Made by a program: the position numbers and the translations under genes. From Leptolyngbya sp. FACHB-321 (GTDB taxonomy: Bacteria > Cyanobacteriota > Cyanobacteriia > Leptolyngbyales > Leptolyngbyaceae), in contig NZ_JACJPI010000083.1 of assembly GCF_014695975.1 (NCBI RefSeq), positions 186,001 to 250,000 of the forward strand: a stretch of 64,000 nucleotides of DNA, written 5' to 3'. The notes under the pieces are model-generated. The model searched no databases. It had not been told where the DNA came from and saw only the letters and a program-made list of their open reading frames with translations. Numbering within the stretch: the stretch's first letter is position 1; each line of letters begins with the position of its first letter. Shown one piece after another: positions 54,573-61,145 of this stretch.

Positions 54573-57071
54573 CTACTTTGTCGGCTGCACCGTTGGCAGG
54601 GGCGATGCGTTTGCTCCAGGTAGCAATGTGGCGCATGCTCCTAGCTGCGAGGCTTTGAGACCAAGGTTTGAGGTCACAAGCGGCGCGATCGTGTCTTGCT
54701 CAATCCAGCCGCTGACTCCTGGCTTGAGTGTGGCGGCAACTGGGGCTGTAGCTGGCGTATTTACACTGGTAGGCGCAGGTGAAACGGATGTGGGTGCAGA
54801 AGCGGATGCGGGTGTGGAAGGCAAAGAGCAAACTTTGAGCTTGAGCCAATAGCCGCGATCGGGTACTGCCTGTCGGCTTGAGATTTGCAGCACAGCTCCA
54901 ACGGGAAGCGTTCCTAAGCGCACACTGGCACTCTTTGGTAATGTCGATTGCCCTGGCTGGCTCCACAGCGTCAGCGGTGTTTCGGTCGCTGTAAGTGTAA
55001 GTGTTTCGGCAGTCGTGGGTGTTGCCTCAGCTGTAGGTGTTGCCTCAGCCGTGGGTGTTGCTTCAACTGTATTGCGCTGTACCTGAATCAGTGCCCCAAC
55101 CGTTAACGTCTCTACGTTAGGTGCTGGACTTTCTGGTGAACTTGTAGGCGCTGGTGTTGTAGCGATCGGCTCTGGTGAGGGGCGCGTTCGTGATCCCAGT
55201 AGCACCTCTGTCCACAGTCGCAAGCCTGGAAAAGCAGCATAAGCGATCGCGCCTCCTATCCCCAGCACCACTAGCAAAGACAGTAAGGCTAAAAAGGGGT
55301 TGGTTCTTGGCTTGCGGGTTGGTAGAATTTGCGTTCTGGCTTGCGTTTGGGCAGCAGCAGAGACCTTCTGTGTTCTACCTGTTGTTGTATCTATGGTGGG
55401 GTCCATGTTTCCGCCCCCATTGGCACCCAAGTCAGGCACATCCATAGCTAGATTGAGCGGCGCGTTGGTACCAGCAAGTTTGCTAGGGCTGACCTGGCAG
55501 TGCAACAGCCCAATCGTGACGTTGTCATGTCCATTCACATGATTGGCGATCGCTAGCAAGCGCTGACTTGCTGTAGCGACATTGACCTTGCCGTCTAGCA
55601 GCGGTAGCAATTCGCTCTGCCAGTATTCATCGACGCGATCATAGTCACTCAAGCCATCAGAGCACAACAAAAACACGCAGTCCTCATCCAGCACAAAGCG
55701 CTGCACAGTCGGGTGCAGCAGAGTTGAGGCATTCATCCCCAACGCCTGCACCAATGAGCCAGATCCCGGTTGTTGGAGCGCTTGACGGTACAACGCATAG
55801 CCCAACCGTACCTCCCGCGATGCCAAATCATCATCCAGCGTGACCTGATGGCAGCCAGAACGGCTTATACGGTAGATACGGCTATCGCCAACGTGGGTGA
55901 GATACAGTTCGTGGTCACGAGCCAGGGCTGCCACCAATGTTGTGCCCATGCGCTGTCGTTCTTGCCGCTGTTCGCTGTCGTTGCGCTGGCTGATGATATC
56001 GTTGGCTTGCAGTGCGACCCGCTCCAATTGCACCATTAAGACTGTCGGTGCTGTTGTGCTGCCTTGTAGTACAGACTGTAACTGGTGTTGTACGGTGTCG
56101 ATCGCCAGGTTAGAGGCAACATTGCCACCTTCATGCCCACCAATACCATCGCAAACCACGACTAACGGCTGCGTTTGCGTTGGATCAACATCTGCCCAAA
56201 GCGTGCCACTGGGGGGATAGCAAGCATCCTCATTGCGTTGTCGGCTGGGTCCTTGGTCGGTCACAGTGGCGATGTGCAGCTGACGAGACTGCGATCGCCC
56301 TCGGTCAGCTAGGGCGCGATCGAGCAGTGCTACAAGCTGTTCTGCATTCCGTATGTCCCCCTGCTGCATCAACTGGCAGAGCTTGCCCACGAATGCCGCA
56401 ATGTCTGGTTTCGCTGTGGGTTGCCACCGCTGCCAGAGTTGCCCTAATGCTGCCAGTGTAGCTGGTGTTCGACCCTCTGGCTGCAATGATAAGAGTCGTA
56501 CTAACGATCCCTCTACTCGTAGCAGTGTTGGCTGCAACAGCGACGCTGCCACGCCTTCGCCTGCAAGCGGTTCCCAAAGCTGTGCGATTTGCCAGAGCCA
56601 GTGAAGCTGACGCAAGGCGCTAGCCTGCTGCCAAACAGCCGTTAGCTCGGGCATCAGTTGTCCTTCAAGCGGCTCTAACGATGCACTCATCACCCCTTCT
56701 GGGTAAAGTGGCGCTTGCTCCAGCAGCCAAATGCCACTATTGCGTTTTTGCGGTAAGGTCACTACCCCATAAACCTGCGGCACATGCAGTTGATACGACA
56801 CTAACCGCAGGTAGGGTTCGAGGTCAGGTGAAATTTCAGTCGGTGCCTCTGGTAATAGCCCAGGTTTTGTATCCAGCACAATACGAGGCTGTTTGACGCT
56901 ATAGCGTTCCGCCAACAGTTCACCCAATCGACAGGACTCTATGCCTTTACCGATCGCCCACAAGTAACGCTTGGGCAGAAAAGTATGGCACTGCTGGCAA
57001 GACCGTTGGCGCTCCGAATTGGGAGCCTGGCAGGCGTGATTGGGGCAGTAGATTGTTGTATCGCTGTGCAT
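54573..57071 (-). CDS. Membrane-anchored PP2C phosphatase with zinc ribbon and C-terminal repeats
   Basis: An 832-residue protein. Residues 1-40 are a zinc-ribbon-like start (CPNHAC, CQQC). Residues 60-260 form an unrecognised, Leu-rich region. The PP2C core spans about 270-530: DQGPSRQRNEDACY, VVVCDGIGGHEGGNVAS, HVGDSRIYRI, LLCSDGLSDYDR, GHDNVTIGLL, which carry the metal-binding Asp residues. A membrane helix at about 595-620 (LLSLLVVLGIGGAIAYAAFPGL) follows. The exterior part has a TPTAEA repeat (four copies) and an SH3b-like end with cysteines. It would remove phosphate from Ser/Thr proteins in the cytosol while sensing outside. Possible counterpart of the FHA proteins. ATG 57071. Confidence 0.9.
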   Translation of the reverse strand: MHSDTTIYCPNHACQAPNSERQRSCQQCHTFLPKRYLWAIGKGIESCRLGELLAERYSVKQPRIVLDTKPGLLPEAPTEISPDLEPYLRLVSYQLHVPQVYGVVTLPQKRNSGIWLLEQAPLYPEGVMSASLEPLEGQLMPELTAVWQQASALRQLHWLWQIAQLWEPLAGEGVAASLLQPTLLRVEGSLVRLLSLQPEGRTPATLAALGQLWQRWQPTAKPDIAAFVGKLCQLMQQGDIRNAEQLVALLDRALADRGRSQSRQLHIATVTDQGPSRQRNEDACYPPSGTLWADVDPTQTQPLVVVCDGIGGHEGGNVASNLAIDTVQHQLQSVLQGSTTAPTVLMVQLERVALQANDIISQRNDSEQRQERQRMGTTLVAALARDHELYLTHVGDSRIYRISRSGCHQVTLDDDLASREVRLGYALYRQALQQPGSGSLVQALGMNASTLLHPTVQRFVLDEDCVFLLCSDGLSDYDRVDEYWQSELLPLLDGKVNVATASQRLLAIANHVNGHDNVTIGLLHCQVSPSKLAGTNAPLNLAMDVPDLGANGGGNMDPTIDTTTGRTQKVSAAAQTQARTQILPTRKPRTNPFLALLSLLVVLGIGGAIAYAAFPGLRLWTEVLLGSRTRPSPEPIATTPAPTSSPESPAPNVETLTVGALIQVQRNTVEATPTAEATPTAEATPTTAETLTLTATETPLTLWSQPGQSTLPKSASVRLGTLPVGAVLQISSRQAVPDRGYWLKLKVCSLPSTPASASAPTSVSPAPTSVNTPATAPVAATLKPGVSGWIEQDTIAPLVTSNLGLKASQLGACATLLPGANASPLPTVQPTK

Positions 57072-57586
57072 GAAGCGTCCTTGCCAGGTCTATTTACGCC
57101 TATTACAGCGTTTCTTCAATGGATCAGCCATAGTCTATGCCAGACATGACTGCGGCTCTCCCCATGTTAAACCCAGTCGGGAAGTCGGTGTTACTTAAGT
57201 ATGTCGGTAGTGTTGTTCAGCGCATCGGTGACCCTAAGGACATTGCCATGATCGTCATCAGCAAACCGAGTTTGTGTTCTTTGGCATCAACAGCTTGTAA
57301 CTTCTGCTTTGTGCGATCGCACTGGGGCTGATGTATTAAATAGGCAAGGCAACAGGGTTTAATGAAGATTTATTGATGCGTTACGCTATCGCTAACGCAT
57401 CCTACAAGATCGGGCGATTGCTCTTGAGCAGATATACAGCAAGGCTGCTGTTAATTCACCTAAAACCGGGAGATAAACAGCTAAACTCTGTACGATAAAT
57501 TGTTGGGCTGCTTCTCGTATCTGTTAAGACAGTGGTTTGAAAGTTGCCTGTTAAAGTTGATATTTTACTAAATTGCAAGGTTGTCA
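57072..57586. other. 515-base spacer with inverted-repeat copy
   Basis: No gene seen. It contains a repeat copy (57373-57418) and the AAGG SD of the next gene at its end. The frame 57137-57331 lacks any protein-like pattern. Confidence 0.5.
57373..57418 (+). repeat. Hairpin repeat, left copy
   Basis: The 46 bases contain GATGCGTTA...TAACGCATC (a hairpin) followed by CTACAAGATCGGGCGAT. The same sequence occurs inverted at 58243-58287 with two or three changes. GATGCGTTA..TAACGCATC hairpins are common dispersed repeats in cyanobacteria. Confidence 0.85.
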
Positions 57587-58123
57587 GTGAGGTCTGATGA
57601 ATTGGCTGAGTTTGCAGAAGCGCTTATTCAACTTGACCCAACCCAAGAGAGTGGCAGAAAAGTACCGCTCAAAATTGGTTCACTTCTTTACACCCTACAT
57701 TTTCGAGTCTCCAAAGATTCGGTTTCAAGTGCTGTTGAGCCTATTGGAGGATCACCAGAAATTGAACCAGGGCATAGCGGTTTAGTTCAGGTTGTATTTC
57801 TCGATCGTGTTCTAGACCCTGCTTTAGAAGTCGGATGCCAGTTCTACCTGTATGAAGGTTCAGTGTTGATAGGTAAAGGTGAATTAACCCGAAGATGGCA
57901 AGGTGAATTTGAAAGAAAACCAAATAATCTAAATCCAACAATCGATGAGGTGAGAGCTTGGGCATATGATGAAGAGGCTTGGCTAATGGATCAGGATGAG
58001 GACGTAATCCTGTGCAGACCGCGATACATTTCCGTTCTCAAAGAGTTGGTTTTGGATCAAGGTTGTGCTGAAAATAAAAGGAAAGAGATTCTTAAGATGC
58101 TCAAGCTTCACGGCATCTCCTAA
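57587..58123 (+). CDS. Hypothetical protein, EF-Tu domain-like beta-barrel
   Basis: A 178-residue protein from GTG 57587 with AAGG six bases upstream (TTG 57581 is an alternative). Residues 30-105 (GSLLYTLHFRV, IEPGHSGLVQVVFLDRVLDPALEVGCQFYLYEGSVLIGKGELTRRW) resemble the C-terminal beta-barrel of EF-Tu, which also occurs in stand-alone proteins. The C-terminal part is acidic with a Trp-rich motif (WAYDEEAWLMDQDED). It sits between two inverted copies of a dispersed hairpin repeat, which could have brought it in. Codon use does not look different from neighbours. Function unknown. Confidence 0.65.
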   Translation: MRSDELAEFAEALIQLDPTQESGRKVPLKIGSLLYTLHFRVSKDSVSSAVEPIGGSPEIEPGHSGLVQVVFLDRVLDPALEVGCQFYLYEGSVLIGKGELTRRWQGEFERKPNNLNPTIDEVRAWAYDEEAWLMDQDEDVILCRPRYISVLKELVLDQGCAENKRKEILKMLKLHGIS

Positions 58124-58242
58124 ATATCCTGAACATACTACATGCATCCCAACACTACGTTGGAGCCGAATGAAGAGAGTTTATCGGTTAGAGTTGAAGA
58201 ATACTGCATCGGCTCAACTCTGCCGTTGTGTTGCTTAGCGCG

Positions 58243-58287
58243 ATCGCCGATCTTGTAGGATGTGTTAGCGCTAGCGTAACGCATCAA
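58243..58287 (-). repeat. Hairpin repeat, right copy
   Basis: Inverted copy of 57373-57418 (ATCGCCGATCTTGTAGGATGTGTTAGCGCTAGCGTAACGCATCAA on this strand, given here by its ends ATCGCC and GCATCAA). Confidence 0.85.
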
Positions 58288-58386
58288 CGAATCGTCATAA
58301 AAACCCCTGTGAAATCGTCTCTCATCGTCATGTGATCGCCCCAAAAAGTAGAGCGATCGCAGTTCTTGTGACTGGAGGAGCGATCG

Positions 58387-58623
58387 CTATTCACCTTGTG
58401 GCGGCGTTGCATCCGGTAGTGCGCCACTCTCCTGCATCAAGCGAGGATAAATCAATAGAAAAAAGACCATCCAGACCACCACTGGCACTGCTACCAGCAC
58501 GGTCAACCAGATCGTGTGCATCAAGCCCCAGCTGCCACCAATCAACACCGCACCCGTTAACAAAATTGACCAGGGTTGGCACCACCACGGTTTGTACGCC
58601 CAGACACTGCCTGCTTTAGACAT
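58387..58623 (-). CDS. Small membrane protein, conserved cyanobacterial type
   Basis: A 78-residue protein from ATG 58623 (MSKAGSVWAYKPWWCQPWSILLTG). It has two membrane helices (about residues 20-38 and 42-62: VVVWMVFFLLIYP) and a conserved KPWWCQPW motif. It matches a small conserved cyanobacterial membrane family (possibly DUF6737) of unknown function. Frames extending upstream to 58773 run through heptamer repeats (TTTGCC, CTTCTACC) and are unlikely. Confidence 0.75.
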   Translation of the reverse strand: MSKAGSVWAYKPWWCQPWSILLTGAVLIGGSWGLMHTIWLTVLVAVPVVVWMVFFLLIYPRLMQESGALPDATPPQGE

Positions 58624-58679
58624 GGTGATCGATTTTTTAGAAAGGTCACATTTATCGTAGTGCGTGATGGAGAGGAGGA

Positions 58680-58765
58680 AGTTCTGAGTTTTAAGTTTTG
58701 AATTGCGTTTCTGCCTTCTACCTTTTGCCCTTTGCCTTCTACCCTTTGCCTTTTGCCTTTCCCCT
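58680..58765. repeat. TTTTGCC-type heptamers
   Basis: About eight imperfect CTTCTAC/CTTTTGC heptamers in a row on the plus strand, the same class as those at 42959-42986. Confidence 0.75.
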
Positions 58766-58838
58766 TCCGTCATGAGTATTTTTGCTAACTTACCCTAAAA
58801 TGGTGGGTGGTAAGTAGATATACACAGACGGGAAAGCT

Positions 58839-59129
58839 ATGGCTGCTGGCGAATCTCAAGTGCAAGGTCCTCTTTCAGACCGCGAACTCCAGGTGATTGA
58901 ACTGGTTGCCTCTGGCTTAACCAACCAGGAAATTGCCGAAAAGCTAGAAATTAGCAAACGTACCGTCGATAACCACATCAGCAACATCCTGACGAAAACC
59001 GAAACTGACAACCGTGTGGCGTTAGTGCGGTGGGCGTTGCAGTGGGGTAAGGTCTGTATTGATGAGGTTAATTGCTGCGCGTTGCCAAACGCCAATTTGC
59101 CTAAGCTTGGTAATGAAGCTGTGTCGTGA
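58839..59129 (+). CDS. Stand-alone LuxR-type regulator, PedR-like
   Basis: A 96-residue protein with a LuxR/FixJ helix-turn-helix (LSDRELQVIELVASGLTNQEIAEKLEISKRTVDNHISNILTKT). It has no sensor domain, but a conserved Cys-rich tail: VCIDEVNCCALP. Small cyanobacterial regulators of this type include PedR, whose activity depends on photosynthetic electron transport through a Cys and thioredoxin. The Cys-containing tail suggests a similar redox role here; that is inference. ATG 58839 with GGAAAG upstream. Confidence 0.87.
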   Translation: MAAGESQVQGPLSDRELQVIELVASGLTNQEIAEKLEISKRTVDNHISNILTKTETDNRVALVRWALQWGKVCIDEVNCCALPNANLPKLGNEAVS

Positions 59130-59272
59130 TCGCATGCTTTAGCTGACCTGCTAAGACGAGAGATTAGGGATGAAGGTAAACGCTTCTCTCTTTGGTCGAT
59201 CGTGCAGCGTTAGTGCTTATGCTCGTAGGCAGTGCTAGTAAAGCTTAGTTTTGAATCATTGGGAGAGATGGA

Positions 59273-59545
59273 TTGGACGATCGCCTTCGTTGCCCAGGGC
59301 TGCCGCTGGCTGTCTATCGTGAAGTGGCTGCCCATCTTTGCCAGGTGGATGGCATTACCGTAGACCTGCTACCGCAGCAGTCGCAGCAGTTTGACTATCG
59401 CCTGAGTCAGATTGATAGTCTGCGGATTCAAAGCATTGCGGATGCAGACTCGATCGATTCTGAGCAGGTGAAACGAATTTTGGCGTACTATAGCGATCGC
59501 TATGGTGCTTGGGAAGCAGTCAATTTAGACAACACATGGGTTTAA
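59273..59545 (+). CDS. Conserved-looking hypothetical protein upstream of hisS
   Basis: A 90-residue protein from TTG 59273; GGGAGAG lies five bases upstream, which decides the start. It reads [53 protein letters not shown] and ends in a helix [20 protein letters not shown]. The gene overlaps hisS by 10 bases (its stop TAA is inside the hisS start region), so translation is coupled. I do not recognise a family; the operon position is a sign of a real gene. Confidence 0.7.
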   Translation: MDDRLRCPGLPLAVYREVAAHLCQVDGITVDLLPQQSQQFDYRLSQIDSLRIQSIADADSIDSEQVKRILAYYSDRYGAWEAVNLDNTWV

Positions 59546-60828
59546 TTCAAGCGCAACGGGGCACGCGAGATATTCTGCCGAGTGAGATTGCCTACTGGCA
59601 ACAGGTCGAGGCAGCGGCTCGAACAATTTTGCATCAAGCAGCGTTTGAGGAGATTCGCACCCCTATTTTTGAGCAGACCGATCTGTTTGAGCGCGGCATT
59701 GGTGAAGCAACCGATGTTGTGGGCAAGGAGATGTATACCTTTCAGGACAAGGGCGACCGATCGCTGACCCTTCGTCCTGAAGGCACGGCTGGCGTTGTGC
59801 GTGCGTTTATCGAGCATGGCTTGCACGCGCAAGGAGGCGTACAGCGTCTCTGGTATATAGGTCCGATGTTTCGTTATGAGCGTCCGGGGACAGGACGACA
59901 GCGACAGTTTCATCAGTTGGGTGTGGAGTTGCTGGGTAGCGGTGATGTCCGGGCGGATGCCGAAGTCATTGCGATCGCGGTCGATCTGCTGCAAGCGGTT
60001 GGACTCAATGATCTACAGCTAGAGCTAAATTCGCTCGGCACTCGCGACGATCGCATCCAGTACCGCAGTTTGCTGGTGGATTACCTGATGCCTTACAAAG
60101 CGGATCTTGATCCAGATTCTCAAGATCGTCTCACGCGCAATCCGCTGCGAATTCTGGATAGCAAAGATGCTAAAACGCAGACAATCCTGCAAGGGGCTCC
60201 GCTGTTGGGTCACAGCCTTAGCGTTGCGTCTCAGGAGCGGTTCGCAAAAGTGCAGCAGCTCTTGACCAATTTGGGCATTGGCTACACGCTGAATCCGAAG
60301 CTAGTACGAGGGCTAGATTACTACAGCCACACCGCGTTTGAGTTTCAGTCTAAGCAGTTTGGCACTGTTGGTGGTGGTGGACGCTATGACGGCTTAATCG
60401 CTGAATTGGGCGGTCCCGAAACGCTCGCGATCGGCTGGGCGATCGGGCTGGAACGACTGATTGGGCTTTTGCAGCAGCTTGCACCGAGCCAACCAACCGC
60501 GATCGATTTTTACATCGTTTCCAGAGGCGAGGCGGCTGAGGCACAGGCTTTGAAGCTGGCGCAAACGCTGCGTCATGCAGGCTTCGTCACGGAGCTTGAT
60601 CTCAGCAGCAGTGCCTTTGGTAAACAGTTTAAGCGTGCCGATCGCAGTGGTGCAGCGGCTTGCTTTATCTTGGGCGATGCCGAAGCCGCCAATCAGACGG
60701 TGCAGCTTAAGTGGCTGGCAACCGGAGAGCAACAGGCAATCGCTCAGGCTGATCTACCAGCGCTTGCCGACACACTCCATGAGCAAATTGCCCGTAGCCG
60801 CAATGACCGATCCACCACCACAGTTTAG
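59536..60828 (+). CDS. hisS: Histidine-tRNA ligase
   Basis: A 430-residue class II synthetase from ATG 59536 ([17 protein letters not shown]). Motif 2 is visible in [22 protein letters not shown], the histidine loop in [15 protein letters not shown], and motif 3 in [13 protein letters not shown] then [15 protein letters not shown]. It charges tRNA-His. The frame is open up to 59509 but that start would lie inside the upstream gene and is not homologous. A small zinc-ribbon gene overlaps its 3' end. Confidence 0.97.
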   Translation: MGLIQAQRGTRDILPSEIAYWQQVEAAARTILHQAAFEEIRTPIFEQTDLFERGIGEATDVVGKEMYTFQDKGDRSLTLRPEGTAGVVRAFIEHGLHAQGGVQRLWYIGPMFRYERPGTGRQRQFHQLGVELLGSGDVRADAEVIAIAVDLLQAVGLNDLQLELNSLGTRDDRIQYRSLLVDYLMPYKADLDPDSQDRLTRNPLRILDSKDAKTQTILQGAPLLGHSLSVASQERFAKVQQLLTNLGIGYTLNPKLVRGLDYYSHTAFEFQSKQFGTVGGGGRYDGLIAELGGPETLAIGWAIGLERLIGLLQQLAPSQPTAIDFYIVSRGEAAEAQALKLAQTLRHAGFVTELDLSSSAFGKQFKRADRSGAAACFILGDAEAANQTVQLKWLATGEQQAIAQADLPALADTLHEQIARSRNDRSTTTV

Positions 60829-61000
60829 TCCAGCTGAACTGCTCGCATGGCAGCAGGGCATCGACGAAGCTAACAAAAACAATATTCTCTGTCACTGTCG
60901 GCAGTGCGATCGTGAATGGATTGCTTCGACTAACGAATCCTGTTCCTGCGGGAGCGATCGCGTGGAGCATATTGCCTGCTGGCAATTTCCCGATGATTAA
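60803..61000 (+). CDS. Small cysteine-rich (zinc-ribbon-like) protein
   Basis: A 65-residue protein from ATG 60803 ([27 protein letters not shown]). It has two Cys pairs, LCHCRQCD and SCSCGSD, about 20 residues apart, a probable metal-binding ribbon. The first 26 bases overlap hisS in another frame; the longer frame back to 60575 is a shadow of hisS. Family and function unknown; the protein is likely nucleic-acid- or metal-linked by composition only. Confidence 0.65.
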   Translation: MTDPPPQFSPAELLAWQQGIDEANKNNILCHCRQCDREWIASTNESCSCGSDRVEHIACWQFPDD

Positions 61001-61145
61001 GACCAGCTTCCTTTCTCCACGCTGTTAAGATCCCCTGCCTACGGCTTCCCACTTTGTAAAGGGGATTGAGGGGTCTCTCAAGCTAGTGCGTCAATAAGGG
61101 TATCAAGCGCGATCTCAGTCTCTTTCGGCTCAGACTCTTCTAGGC
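61001..61145. other. Spacer with GC-rich repeat piece
   Basis: Short spacer with a stretch CTACGGCTTCCCACTTTGTAAAGGGGATTGAGGGG, a piece that looks like spacer repeats of cyanobacteria. No gene. Confidence 0.4.

Noticed and set aside
57137-57331. 64-residue plus-strand frame after the PP2C gene
   Set aside because: No SD, no conserved pattern, and it sits in a spacer with repeats.
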